64,000 bases of DNA from Antedon mediterranea (GCF_964355755.1 NC_092671.1:16835501-16899500); one strand, 5' to 3'. Counted from the stretch's first letter, positions 46,336-58,019 are shown. Made by a program: numbers and translations. The notes: generated from the sequence alone by a model not told the origin.

Positions 46336-49300
46336 TCAACCATCAGGTTTACATTTAGGAACAAACCCTTTTCTCTGCGGAACACCAGCTACCAACGCTT
46401 CGCACCAGCTATCGCCATTGTAAACATTAAGAAGAATTTCAAATACTGGAAATCAAAATTGATAATTCATGTTACTGAATAAAAAATTGATAAAGCTCTC
46501 TCAAAACCGGACTCAAATAAAGCAAAAACTCAAAAGGAGAATATTACACTTGAAATACAAAACTTTCCAAAAATGTTAAGAGTTTGACTGCATTTAAAAA
46601 ACTTAATTCTTATTTATAGTATAGTACTTACCTTGATTGACAGCTAATATTTTGTTATGTGAGCTATTAGGGAGCCGCTGCATGTACTCATCTATTGGTA
46701 GTCGTGCTGTTGCTAGGTTACATTGTTTTGCATTATTCAATGTATGTTGTTTGATTGGATTCTCATCAACCAATCCACCAATCACATACACTTTACTTTC
46801 ATCAAGAGTATCTAGAACTGTGAGAAGTAAAAGATAAAATAAATATGATTTTTACTGTAATCAGACAATTAATGTAAATCTCGAAAAATGTGGGATTCTT
46901 CTGGTACAGTTATGAGATCCATGGAGGTACAAATTTATACTATTAAAAGCCTATATCTTGTTATTCTAAGGGCATGTGGCGCAGAATGTTGGACGTTGGA
47001 CTACTGATCGTGAGATTGTAGGTTTGAATCCAATGCTCGTAGCATTGCTTGTATCCTTAGGCAAGGCACTTACGTTTGCCTCTCTCCGCCCAATTATATA
47101 AATGGATACGTAGATACAAATACAACTGCGATGATTACTGGTTGCAACCTTATGTCGTGAGGTGGTTTCCCGAATGATCGTAAAATCAAAACGGTACTGG
47201 GTATGACCAACTAGCGTTCTTGTCACCAACTAGTCATCCATTCATAGAAGTACTGATGTAGTAGCCTATCTGTACGGTGACCATAGAATGTGACCCCGAG
47301 ACATGACTAACTACGACTTTTAGATGATAGAAAGTTGAGAAAATTTGTTACGAGTAGTTGTACGATATGAGGATGGTTTATGAAAATATGTTAAAGATGT
47401 AAAACATACTACACTAGGCACATAAACAGTAATGTTTGTTAGTATAAACAATTTTACGTTAATTAAGAAATAAGGAAGAAAAGCAAAGAGATTATGGAGC
47501 GGCTGTACCAGAATATACAATACAAGTATTGTAAGGTTAAAATACTAGAAATTTAGGCGATCTTGTCAAAGGTCAAGCGCCTTCAGCCTGCCACGTTTCG
47601 ATATTCAATATTGAACTTGAACTATGTTTCCAGACGTATTTGATAAAAAAACGGGGGTAATAATGTGAAGCACTTAGCTTTTTGCATTACAGCAGGTGCT
47701 AAATAAGAACGATGTATTATTATAATACTTTCAAATTATAAATGGAGCATACAGATTATTATTCTTTATGGCACTATCAACATCAACATCTCTTCCCTCA
47801 TCATTCTTATCATATTTGCTCTCAATATTAGTGTACCTTTGTCAGAATCTGGACTGAGGTAAACAACTTCCTCCACTGAAAACATCTCTAATAGTGATGT
47901 GTCACTTCTTTCAATCTATAAAATAAAAACAAAAAAATATCTACATTACAATTTCTATAAACCATAAAAATTATGTCATATATAGTTTTCTAGATTTTAT
48001 ATTATATTTAAATGGATAAAGATGAAAAAAAGCTGCCCCAACCAAGATTCATACTCAGAATCCCTTTTTACAGCGAACTCCTCTGTCTACGTTAAAGAGT
48101 TAACAATACAAGGTAAGTATATACAATTAATATAAGTTGCATTAATTGATTATAATTACGAGAATTTATTACCGTGCCAGGAATACACTAACTTCAGAGG
48201 CTTTCTCTTTATCAGGGATTCCACATTGAACAAAAAAATGTTGTCCATAGTTATATAGTTAGGTGATGTTTACCGGCAGAAAAAGTATGATCATTTTACT
48301 GATTGATAAGATAGTGCCCTATGGTAGTGTAATTTCCAGCCAACTAGGGATGTCATTTAATTCATGAATTATACATGCGCAAGTACCATTTTCAGCCATC
48401 TAAGCCTCCACCATAAAAATATATATATAGTTTTATATATTCTACTTTGAAAGGATAAAGAATGGGAAATCTGAGAGTGAGAGAAAGCTGCCCAAAAGAT
48501 TTGAATTCGGAACCTTCTGTTTGGTCTGCATATATCCCAACCATTAGACCACAGTCGCCATATTCACCAATCACACTTAAGTTTAGACATTTCCCTTAAA
48601 TCATAAGAATTTCCCTTAAATCAAGAAAAAATTAGTGAAGCTTGATATCATTTTATATAGATATCCAAATGCTATATGTACTTACCAAGTAATTGTTAAA
48701 TCCTTCATTTTTTTGGACACAGGCTTTATAAATATCACTATCAGGTGCTAAGTTTGCTAGCATTAAATGCACAGGTTTTCCTGCTTTCTTATTTGCACCA
48801 TATACCCGGCCAACCTGTTGTGCTAGTTTACCAATTTCCTATTCCAAAAAAAAAATTAAATTTTGAATTTCAATCTGTGTTTCCAGAATACAACATAATA
48901 TACATGAATTTGCAAAGAAATTTACTAGATATGGTTTTGACAAATAATACTGGGTTTTGATACTTTATGTGAAAACATGCTTATATAAAGAACTATTTTT
49001 TATTTATAACTGTTATATTTGTAACAATTAAAATCTTCCTGTTTGGGTGCATGCATGTTATTTTCTTGAAATGAAATGCATCATTGCTAAATTATTGTAC
49101 ATGAAATTTTTCTTCTTTTTGGTTAATATTTATAATGTTATAAAAGACTGTAATGACATGGTGTGACTTCCCGTGTTTGTGGCCATTGGTTGGCCTTAAT
49201 GGAAGTCTTCCTGATCCAATCTTAAGTATTATTGATATTTGTTTGTATTGGATCAAATAAACATTCTTCTTCCATTAAAATATAAATACAGTACAGTATA

Positions 49301-51026
49301 CTGAAAATGATCTTATCCTATAATAAGAATTATTTAAAAATATTACAAGCACAATTTAGAAACAATTGAAACTAACATATTTTATTCATATCTGAGTTAG
49401 GTTTCAACTGATCTAAATGTTTGCTCACCTTTGAACTCATTACACTTGACATGCTAAGGTCAATGCAGACTCTCTGTCCACCAACCAAAGCATCTTTCAG
49501 TTTTTTTCTCTTTTGTTGCAACTCTTCCTGTTTTGATAATCTCTGAACTGGTTCTTGGCCTATTAACAAATGTAAAGATCTATGAAAATGTGGCAATAAC
49601 ACATTTGCACAGCACTACCACCCCAGCTACAATGCACCAACATTATTTCAACTACTGACAAAACTACTAACGTCACTGTAGCAACTATCAACGTCACTGT
49701 AGCAACTATCAACGTCACTGCAGCAACTATCAACGTCACTGCAGCAACTATCAACGTCACTGCAGCAACTTTCAACATCTCTGCAGCAACTATCAACATC
49801 ACTGCAGCAACTATCAACGTCACTGCAGCAATATCAACGTCACTGCAGCAACTATCAACGTCACTGCAGCAACTTTCAACATCTCTGCAGCAACTATCAA
49901 CATCACTGCAGCAACTATCAACATCACTGCAGCAACTATCAACATCACTGCAGCAACTATCAACATCACTGCAGTAACTATCAACATCACTGCAGCAACT
50001 ATCAACATCACTGCAGCAACAAAAAACACTGCCATTTAACTCACCTACCTTCAGTTTTCCTTAACTGCCGTAACCGTTCTCTCCTAGCTTTTCTTTTCTC
50101 AGCACGCACAGCCTGTTTTCGCAAGAGGTACTGTTTGTGATTTTCTTCCCTTTTAAGATATTTCTTCTATAAATTGCAAAAACTTTCATAATAAAATAAC
50201 TTTATATCAAACTAAAAGGTAAATATTAAGGCTTGGATTAGTTTATACAATTATAGAATATTGAATAGAATTACGTAGAATGAGATAGAATAATCCCATC
50301 TTTTATTTATCGTGAAATTTTACACAAATCAAACCACAAAGCAAATTCTATTAAACCTCCTTCAATTAATAATTAAATAAAATATTTACAAACATTTTGG
50401 TATCAAAGTCTTCAGTTATTTCAACCTCACAATTCCACTCACCGATTTTGAGACAGTTCGTGAACTTGCCTCTTCTTCTTCCTAGTTTTAAGATGGAAAA
50501 AACAAGGTAATAACATATTGCGGTGGTCCGCTTTGTTTCCTTGTTGTTCCTTTTTTATTTTCAGTATATGTGTGCATAAACTGACTTAAAAGATTACTCT
50601 AGAAATCCAAAGCTTTCCATGGATCTCGTCCGGGTCCCTAGATGGCCCACTGGCCCCACCGGCCTATTGTTGCTCTCAAAGATTGCAAAACTACTCCATT
50701 ACTACTTGACTTTAGTGCTGGCTGCGTACCTAGAACTAGACACTGGTTTTATTATTAACAACAAAAAATAAACTAGAATGTGATTTATGAATATTATGAC
50801 GGAATCGCATTCATTGTTGATAATGAATTATAATTGTTGATGCATGAAATTAATAGCCTAACTTAACAAAGCCTAGTCTAAGCATGGAGGTATAAATACC
50901 TCCATGGTCTAAGTTAGTCGGTCAGCGAACTGGTTGGTCAGCGAAACTCACCTCTCCTTGTTTTCTTGAAACCTCATGATCCTGCAGGTCATGGTGCTGC
51001 TGGGTGTTTTTATTGTTTACACTCAT
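46336..51026 (-). CDS. TRMT10B: tRNA (adenine/guanine-N1-)-methyltransferase, position 9, TRMT10B-like
   Basis: Eight coding exons join in phase with GT-AG introns, in transcript order: 51026-50952, 50481-50443, 50166-50049, 49559-49429, 48838-48686, 47915-47837, 46817-46632, 46445-46336 (891 nt, 296 residues plus stop). A Lys/Arg/Glu-rich basic N-terminus (about residues 26-100) precedes the SPOUT methyltransferase domain: CIDLSMSSVMSSKE near 115, LAQQVGRVYGANKKAGKP near 132, VVYLSPDSDK, then the knot motif VYVIGGLVDEN with its conserved Asp, ARLPIDEYM and AVNQVFEILL. In this family the deep-knot SPOUT fold binds S-adenosylmethionine and methylates N1 of the purine at tRNA position 9. The motif wording and length fit TRMT10B better than TRMT10A or the mitochondrial RNase P subunit TRMT10C. 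No mitochondrial presequence is obvious. All key motifs are intact. Confidence 0.88.
46969..47290 (+). mobile_element. tRNA-derived SINE with a conserved central domain, in a TRMT10B intron
   Basis: The head GGCATGTGGCGCAGAATG supplies an A-box-like segment, with the B-box GGTTTGAATCC following. Then comes a central domain CTTAGGCAAGGCACTTACG with GCCTCTCTCCGCCCA, a word I associate with the widespread MetaSINE-type core. It is antisense to TRMT10B. The minus-strand frame 46966-47229 is a shadow of the SINE. Confidence 0.6.
47985..48575 (-). mobile_element. two related tRNA-derived SINE copies
   Basis: On the minus strand, 48575-48420 starts with a tRNA-like head (GTGGTCTAATGGTTGGG, then GTTCCGAATTCAAATC) and a tail GGGCAGCTTTCTCTCACTC. 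A diverged, truncated relative (GGGGCAGCTTTTTTTCATC) lies at about 48112-47985. Both sit in the TRMT10B intron 47916-48685. No intact tRNA stem is present. Confidence 0.5.
49665..50022. repeat. 21-bp minisatellite in a TRMT10B intron
   Basis: About 17 units of ACTGCAGCAACTATCAAC(A/G)TC with point variants and one 1-bp deletion near 49830. Because 21 is a multiple of three, the minus strand stays open and gives a spurious Leu-Ile-Val-Ala-Ala-Val periodic peptide. It lies wholly inside the intron 49560-50048. Confidence 0.9.
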
Positions 51027-52089
51027 TCTCTAAAAAAGTAATAGGCCACCAAGGGCAAGGCTATTAATAAGTTAATTATGAATATTTTCTAACCTTAAAT
51101 AGCCTAGAAACACAGTCATTCTACCTACACAGGTTCGGTACTGTAAGCTTGTAGGGGAACGATTTGCTCCAAAAAGTGGGCCGAATCGTCCAGAATTCAT
51201 TATCGAAAGCTTATTAGGATTGGCGGGTGGAGGCTCTAGGCCTAGGCCTAGGCCTAGTAGGCCTAGGCCTATTAATTAGGCTAGGTTAGTATTATTAAAT
51301 ATTAATACATTAAGTCTAGGCCTAGGCCTAGCTTAACTTTAGTTTAAGGCTAGCCTAAGCGCATTCTAGTTAGGTCTACTTTCTGCTTCTTAAACCTTGA
51401 TCATTAAACTTACAAGGCCCGTATTTATAAATAAAGGCCCAGACCTAGCCAATACAGTCGGACTAGAGAGGCTGCTTCGCTAGTGTTTTTTTTTAATCAT
51501 CACATGTCAAATTTTACCACACCGCCCTCATATCAAGTTTATATAATAAACACATGTCGTATTTTTGGAATTTTATTAGTGTGTTACACAAGTTTGTTGA
51601 AAATTTAGGCCTATTACTAATAATTAATAAAGATTCCTAATAAAGACAGTTGAAATAGTAAATTTTCATTATTTTATACTAAAATTCTCAGGGATATTTT
51701 TAAAACGCAAGCACAACTAAATAATAAACAATAATACAATTTTTATTTTAAAACGGAGACTTGTCACAACAACAAAATGTGTTCTTCCATGAGGCCGTAT
51801 GAAACTACAATATCACAATTACCAAACTGATGAACAAACAAGAAAATTATACATTGAAAGGAGAAAAAAGTATATGTATATTAGTGGAGTAGTAGACAAA
51901 ATTTAAACAGAAATGCTAACAATTATAAAACTCACTACAACAAAACAGGCTTTTGAAATTATTATTATTTGTGTTTTATATCAATTTCGATCCAAATTTT
52001 GGCTTCTACGGAAAGAAAAACTTCTCTTTTTATATTCTGTATTTGGCTTTACTAGATTTTTAGATCTTGTATCATGTGAGGATTTTCCA
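51027..52089. other. 5' flank of TRMT10B and spacer before the right inverted arm
   Basis: This contains the TRMT10B 5'UTR and promoter. A (TAGGCC)n run lies at about 51238-51275, with further AGGCCTAGGCCTA words to 51330. No coding exon recognised. Just inside the gene, in intron 1, 50886-50912 is a perfect hairpin of CATGGAGGT and ACCTCCATG. Confidence 0.5.
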
Positions 52090-52689
52090 TTGACGTGATT
52101 GTTGGTCACAGTATGCAAGTAACCGACTGTTGGCGCAATTGTCCGCTGTCAAGGGTTTATACAAAGATAGTGACATATTGGAAGACCTCACATGTTGTGA
52201 AATGATCAAAATATCTATTTAGTTTTAATATATTTTGATTAGTGATGTTCACGCAATACGAAAAAAGGAAAAATTTTAATAATAAAGTTATTAAGTTATC
52301 TGTGCTTCTAAATAGACGCAGAATCAAGTTACACTTTTTAATAAAGTGATATGAATGACATTGTTTGTCGTATATTTGTGATATGTTGGAAGTAAATATT
52401 GTTGTGATGATATAGAGCTACTAATTGGCTACTGTGTTGTAGCCCTCTTCTTTTTAAGATGCATCAACTTCTCGCATTTTTTTTTATCAAGTTATTACTT
52501 TTTGATCGAAACGTCGAGTAACTCCTTCAGAACAACAAAGTGGTGTATACTGCAAACTCTACAGTATATTAACGTTGCTTTTTTAATGTTTTAGGTTTGT
52601 TTAATACATTAAGTTTGTCAGTGTAGATTGGCATAAAGAATCATAAAAATATTTGTTTAAACCAACAATGAAAATACCGCACTCCGGCA

Positions 52690-53245
52690 GTTAGAAGGGG
52701 GTTACTATTAGAGTAGTGGGTTACTATTACTAATCTTAAATTAGGCACCTGAAAATAGTAACCCACCCCAACTTTTCTGGTCAACAACTCATAGCAAAAT
52801 AATAAAAAGAGGAGTGGGTTATTATAGATTGACTTATAAGATGGGTTACTATTAGAGTAGTAAGTTACTATTAGAGTAGTAAGTTACTATTACTAATCTT
52901 AAATTAGGCACCTGAAAATAGTAACCCACCCCAACTTTTCTGGTCAACAACTCATAGCAAAATAATAAAAAGAGGAGTGGGTTATTATAGATTGACTTAT
53001 AAGATGGGTTACTATTAGAGTAGTAAGTTACTATTACTAATCTTAAATTAGGCACCTGAAAATAGTAATCCATCCCAACTTTTCCGGTCAGCAACTCATA
53101 GCAAAATAATAAAAAGAGGAGTGGGTTATTATAGATTGACTAATAAGGTGGGTTAATATTAGAAGGGGGTTACTATTAGAGTATGGGTTACTATTAGAAG
53201 GGGGTTACTATTAGAGTATGGGTTACTATTAGAAGATTTACGGTA
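52690..53245. repeat. tandem repeat specific to the right arm
   Basis: About three units of roughly 143-163 bp, each with AATTAGGCACCTGAAAATAG, CAACTCATAGCAAAATAATA and GGGTTACTATTAGA. Shorter GGGTTACTATTAGA units follow at 53150-53240. It is absent from the matching place in the left arm (near 23220). Confidence 0.85.
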
Positions 53246-53705
53246 TGTTCATTTTATAAGTTTAATTAGTCCAGTCTATAGTTTTATTTCTTCTTAAGGA
53301 TAAGCATATTTGTTCCTTTTTGCCATTTAAATTTGTTCTTTTATGTTTAAAGTGTAAGATAAATTGTAATTTTTAACTTTTATATCCTATACCAATTTTT
53401 TAAAAGATTTCTAATGTTGTAATTTGTATGTTCTTTTTATCAGTTCCTTGTATTTAGGACCCACGTGGAAATATGTTTTTAAATTTTTTGGCATCCCTTG
53501 TGATCAAGGCCTGTTTATCCGTGCAATTGTTTTTCTATTTTCTATGTATTATTATTATTGTTTTTTAACCTTGATTACCATGATAAAAAATTTTAAAAAA
53601 AATCAATCAATTTGTTAATGATTTTGATTTGTAGGCCTATTCTGTATTAGAAACATACTCCACACATATTCTTATCAATTCCCGTTATTTTTCTCATTAG
53701 AATAA

Positions 53706-53789
53706 TGTTTTGGATTTATCAAGTGTGTATTGGTATAATGGTTATACATCAATTTGAAAACGTCGAGTCAACATTAAGAAAAAAATAAC
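53706..53789 (+). CDS. LamG-family leader, frame-shifted from the array gene
   Basis: An ATG at 53706 starts the family leader (MFWIYQVC, then hydrophobic residues and a HQFENVEST segment). The frame hits TAA at about 53785 because the A-run at 53779-53785 is one base longer than needed; partner F has a shorter run there. One base less would continue into the long frame that follows. It is either a homopolymer sequencing error or a real lesion that silences the chimera. Confidence 0.6.
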
Positions 53790-56700
53790 GTGAAAACACT
53801 CAATATAAAAGAACGGAAATGCGTTCGGTATCCAAAACAGAGTTATACAAAAAATAGAACTGAAGCTTATGAAGAAATAATCACTGACTTTTATGTAACA
53901 TCAGTTAATAACGGGAGTTCTCTTGACACTGATGATTACAGCGCTGGAACACAAGTTGATGAAGAAATAACCAACTATGTAACATCAGTTAATAACGGGA
54001 GTTCTCTTTGCACTGATGATCACAGCGCTGGAACACAAGTTGATAAACAAATAACCAACTATGTAACATCAGTTAATAACGGGAGTTCTCTTCGCACTGA
54101 TGATCACAGCGCTGGAACACAAGTTGATAAACAAATAACCAACTATGTAACATCAGTTAATAACGGGAGTTCTCTTCGCACTGATGATCACAGCGCTGGA
54201 ACACAAGTTGATAAACAAATAACCAACTATGTAACATCAGTTAATAACGGGAACTCTCTTCACACTGATGATCACAGCGCTGGAACACAAGTTGATGAAA
54301 TAACCAACTATGTAACATCAGTTAATAACGGGAGATCTCTTCGCACTGATGATCACAGCGCTGGAACACAAGTTGATAAACAAATAACCAACTATGTAAC
54401 ATCAGTTAATAACGGGAGTTCTCTTCGCACTGATGATCACAGCGCTGGAACACAAGTTGATAAACAAATAACCAACTATGTAACATCAGTTAATAACGGG
54501 AGATCTCTTCGCACTGATGATCACAGCGCTGGAACACAAGTTGATAAACAAATAACCAACTATGTAACATCAGTTAATAACGGGAGATCTCTTCGCACTG
54601 ATGATCACAGCGCTGGAACACAAGTTGATAAACAAATAACCAACTATGTAACATCAGTTAATAACGGGAGATCTCTTCGCACTGATGATCACAGCGCTGG
54701 AACACAAGTTGATAAACAAATAACCAACTATGTAACATCAGTTAATAACGGGAGTTCTCTTCGCACTGATGATCACAGCGCTGGAACACAAGTTGATGAA
54801 ATAACCAACTATGTAACATCAGTTAATAACGGGAGATCTCTTCGCACTGATGATCACAGCGCTGGAACACAAGTTGATAAACAAATAACCAACTATGTAA
54901 CATCAGTTAATAACGGGAGTTCTCTTCGCACTGATGATCACAGCGCTGGAACACAAGTTGATGAAATAACCAACTATGTAACATCAGTTAATAACGGGAG
55001 TTCTCTACGCACTGATGATCACAGCGCTGGAACACAAGTTGATAAACAAATAACCAACTATGTAACATCAGTTAATAACGGGAGTTCTCTTCGCACTGAT
55101 GATCACAGCGCTGGAACACAAGTTGATGAAATAACCAACTATGTAACATCAGTTAATAACGGGAGATCTCTTCGCACTGATGATCACAGCGCTGGAACAC
55201 AAGTTGATAAACAAATAACCAACTATGTAACATCAGTTAATAACGGGAGTTCTCTTCGCACTGATGATCACAGCGCTGGAACACAAGTTGATGAAATAAC
55301 CAACTATGTAACATCAGTTAATAACGGGAGTTCTCTTCACACTGATGATCACAGCGCTGGAACACAAGTTGATGAAGAAATAACCAACTATGTAACATCA
55401 GTTAATAACGGGAGTTCTCTTCGCACTGATGATCACAGCGCTGGAACACAAGTTGATAAACAAATAACCAACTATGTAACATCAGTTAATAACGGGAGTT
55501 CTCTTCGCACTGATGATCACAGCGCTGGAACACAAGTTGATAAACAAATAACCAACTATGTAACATCAGTTAATAACGGGAGTTCTCTTCACACTGATGA
55601 TCACAGCGCTGGAACACAAGTTGATAAACAAATAACCAACTATGTAACATCAGTTAATAACGGGAGTTCTCTTCGCACTGATGATCACAGCGCTGGAACA
55701 CAAGTTGATAAACAAATAACCAACTATGTAACATCAGTTAATAACGGGAGTTCTCTTCGCACTGATGATCACAGCGCTGGAACACAAGTTGATAAACAAA
55801 TAACCAACTATGTAACATCAGTTAATAACGGGAGTTCTCTTCGCACTGATGATCACAGCGCTGGAACACAAGTTGATAAACAAATAACCAACTATGTAAC
55901 ATCAGTTAATAACGGGAGTTCTCTTCGCACTGATGATCACAGCGCTGGAACACAAGTTGATAAACAAATAACCAACTATGTAACATCAGTTAATAACGGG
56001 AGTTCTCTTCGCACTGATGATCACAGCGCTGAAACACAAGTTGATGAAATAACCAACTATGTAACATCAGTTAATAACGGGAACTCTCTTCACCTGATGA
56101 TCACAGCGCTGGAACACAAAGTTGATGAAGAATTAATAACCAACTATGTAACATCAGTTAATAACGGGAACTCTCTTCACACTCATGATCACAGCGCTGG
56201 AACACAAGTTGATGAAGAAATAACCAACTATGTAACATCAGTTAATAACGGGAGTTCTCTTCACACTGATGATCACAGCGCTGGAACACAAGTTGATGAA
56301 GAAATAACCAACTATGTAACATCAGTTAATAACGGGAGTTCTCTTCACACTGATGATCATAGCGCTGGAACACAAGTTAATGAAGAAATAACCAACTATG
56401 TAACATCAGTTAATAACGGGAGTTCTCTTCACACTGATGATCACAGCGCTGGAACACAAGTTGATAAAGAAATAACCAACTATGTAACATCAGTTAATAA
56501 CGGGAGTTCTCTTTTCAATCGAACAAATGGTAATATTAAAAAAACATGGAATGTTATAAATGATGTAATTGATCCGAATAAAGGAAAAACTAAAGTTCCA
56601 TCTTCTTTTACACATAGCAATGAAACTATACATGGTTGCGAAAATGTTGTAAATCATATTAATGATTATTTTATTAATGTAGGTTGTAAGGTTCGAGACA

Positions 56701-58019
56701 ATATTGAGTGTACTACGACAAAATATTCTGAATACCTCACAAACAAACAACGCAACTCAATGTTTTTTTGCTATGTTGATGAGGAGGAGGTACTAAAAGT
56801 TATTGAATCTCTCGATTCAAACAAAGCCTCCGGATTTGATGACATTTCAGCTAAAGTTGTAAAGGAAGTAAAATACAATATTTTAAAGCCGCTGACATAT
56901 ATTTTTAATTTATCACTTCAAACTGGACTAATACCAGGGAAGTTGAAAATTTCCAAAGTAGTTCCCATACATAAAAAAGGGGACCGCCATTTGGCCTCAA
57001 ACTATCGTCCCATATCGCTGTTGCCCATTTTTTCGAAAGTTTTTGAAAAGATTATCCATAATCAATTATACAATTATCTTACAAAATGTAAAATGTTAAG
57101 CAACAATCAATATGGATTTAGAAACAAACACTCAACTTCTCATGCTATGATCGACTTGGTCCATAAAATATTAAATGCATTTGAAAAAAAGGAATATGCA
57201 CTTACTACCTTTATGGATTTGTCAAAAGCGTTTGACATTATCGATCACAGTATTCTGTTGAGCAAATTGGCGCATTATGGTATAAGAGGCATCGTTTTAA
57301 TGTGGTTTAGAAACTATTTAAGTGGCCGCAAACAATATGTTTATGCCAACGGTAGATCATCATGTTTAAAAGACACCAATATAGGGGTGCCACAGGGTTC
57401 TGTTTTAGGACCACTTTTGTTTTTAATTTACATCAATGATATAAGTCGAGCAAGTAGTAAAATAGATATAATTAGTTTTGCTGACGACACAACTTGTATA
57501 ACAAGGGGAGATGACCCTACAATGTTAAACCATACTATGAATATTGAACTAGAAAAAATAAACGTATGGCTTAAAGCAAATAAGCTGTTACTGAATGTCA
57601 GCAAAACTAATTACGTTGTTTTTAGAACTAGCCAAAAGAACTTTGACAAAAACCAGTTTAAAATAAAAATGAATAATGTGTTATTACATAGAAAAGAAAA
57701 TGTGACATTTCTAGGTGTAATGTTAAACGAAAATCTTAACTGGAAACATCACATACAGCTTATTAGGAAAAAAATGTCTAGGGCAATTGGTATACTTTTA
57801 AAAGTAAGAGAATTCTTTCCTCATAAAGTCCGTATTAGTCTTTATAACACCTTAGTATTACCTCACCTTCAGTATGGTAACTTAATATGGGGAAATACAT
57901 ACAAGAGCACGTTAGAAGTAATACTAAAACTCCAAAAGAGAGCTGTAAAATGCATTACCTTCTCTAAATCCAGACAAGCCTCAGAGCCACTGTTTAAGAA
58001 ACTAAAAATACGTTTATGA
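53790..58019 (+). CDS. chimera: LamG-family stalk array fused in frame to LINE reverse transcriptase
   Basis: Uninterrupted frame of 1409 codons from 53790; its first codon is GTG, so the real start should be the leader ATG at 53706 (one base out of frame). Residues 1-30 are the family's post-leader segment (IKERKCVRYP). Residues about 37-908 are roughly 31 stalk units of 27-28 residues (core TNYVTSVNNGSSL, then TDDHSAGTQVD), each with N-glycosylation-type and Ser/Thr sites. From residue about 910 the frame is LINE ORF2: SNYRPISLLP near 1069, GVPQGSVLGP near 1198, catalytic FADD near 1229. It has no LamG domain and no endonuclease. It stops at 58019; the RT C-terminus continues in another frame at 58048-58296. 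Partner F in the left arm has about five stalk units and a LamG domain here. Confidence 0.75.
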   Translation: MKTLNIKERKCVRYPKQSYTKNRTEAYEEIITDFYVTSVNNGSSLDTDDYSAGTQVDEEITNYVTSVNNGSSLCTDDHSAGTQVDKQITNYVTSVNNGSSLRTDDHSAGTQVDKQITNYVTSVNNGSSLRTDDHSAGTQVDKQITNYVTSVNNGNSLHTDDHSAGTQVDEITNYVTSVNNGRSLRTDDHSAGTQVDKQITNYVTSVNNGSSLRTDDHSAGTQVDKQITNYVTSVNNGRSLRTDDHSAGTQVDKQITNYVTSVNNGRSLRTDDHSAGTQVDKQITNYVTSVNNGRSLRTDDHSAGTQVDKQITNYVTSVNNGSSLRTDDHSAGTQVDEITNYVTSVNNGRSLRTDDHSAGTQVDKQITNYVTSVNNGSSLRTDDHSAGTQVDEITNYVTSVNNGSSLRTDDHSAGTQVDKQITNYVTSVNNGSSLRTDDHSAGTQVDEITNYVTSVNNGRSLRTDDHSAGTQVDKQITNYVTSVNNGSSLRTDDHSAGTQVDEITNYVTSVNNGSSLHTDDHSAGTQVDEEITNYVTSVNNGSSLRTDDHSAGTQVDKQITNYVTSVNNGSSLRTDDHSAGTQVDKQITNYVTSVNNGSSLHTDDHSAGTQVDKQITNYVTSVNNGSSLRTDDHSAGTQVDKQITNYVTSVNNGSSLRTDDHSAGTQVDKQITNYVTSVNNGSSLRTDDHSAGTQVDKQITNYVTSVNNGSSLRTDDHSAGTQVDKQITNYVTSVNNGSSLRTDDHSAETQVDEITNYVTSVNNGNSLHLMITALEHKVDEELITNYVTSVNNGNSLHTHDHSAGTQVDEEITNYVTSVNNGSSLHTDDHSAGTQVDEEITNYVTSVNNGSSLHTDDHSAGTQVNEEITNYVTSVNNGSSLHTDDHSAGTQVDKEITNYVTSVNNGSSLFNRTNGNIKKTWNVINDVIDPNKGKTKVPSSFTHSNETIHGCENVVNHINDYFINVGCKVRDNIECTTTKYSEYLTNKQRNSMFFCYVDEEEVLKVIESLDSNKASGFDDISAKVVKEVKYNILKPLTYIFNLSLQTGLIPGKLKISKVVPIHKKGDRHLASNYRPISLLPIFSKVFEKIIHNQLYNYLTKCKMLSNNQYGFRNKHSTSHAMIDLVHKILNAFEKKEYALTTFMDLSKAFDIIDHSILLSKLAHYGIRGIVLMWFRNYLSGRKQYVYANGRSSCLKDTNIGVPQGSVLGPLLFLIYINDISRASSKIDIISFADDTTCITRGDDPTMLNHTMNIELEKINVWLKANKLLLNVSKTNYVVFRTSQKNFDKNQFKIKMNNVLLHRKENVTFLGVMLNENLNWKHHIQLIRKKMSRAIGILLKVREFFPHKVRISLYNTLVLPHLQYGNLIWGNTYKSTLEVILKLQKRAVKCITFSKSRQASEPLFKKLKIRL
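53895..56515 (+). repeat. 81-84 bp coding stalk array, about 31 units
   Basis: Units of 84 bp (ending DKQI or DEEI) or 81 bp (ending DEI) are nearly identical, with a few recurring variants: GGGAGTTCT/GGGAGATCT (Ser to Arg), CGCACT/CACACT (Arg to His). The central units (about 54050-56030) are most homogeneous; the first and last are more diverged, as expected for unequal crossing-over. All indels but one compensated pair are multiples of three. Single-unit relatives occur in A and B, and about five degenerate units in F. Confidence 0.92.

Noticed and set aside
49563..50035. Minus-strand Leu/Ile/Val/Ala repeat proteins
   Set aside because: Products of a 21-bp intronic repeat; the flanking TRMT10B exons splice in phase without it.
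53895..56515. CRISPR-like regularly spaced repeats
   Set aside because: Units are contiguous with no unique spacers, the array is in an open reading frame, and the context is a spliced-gene genome.
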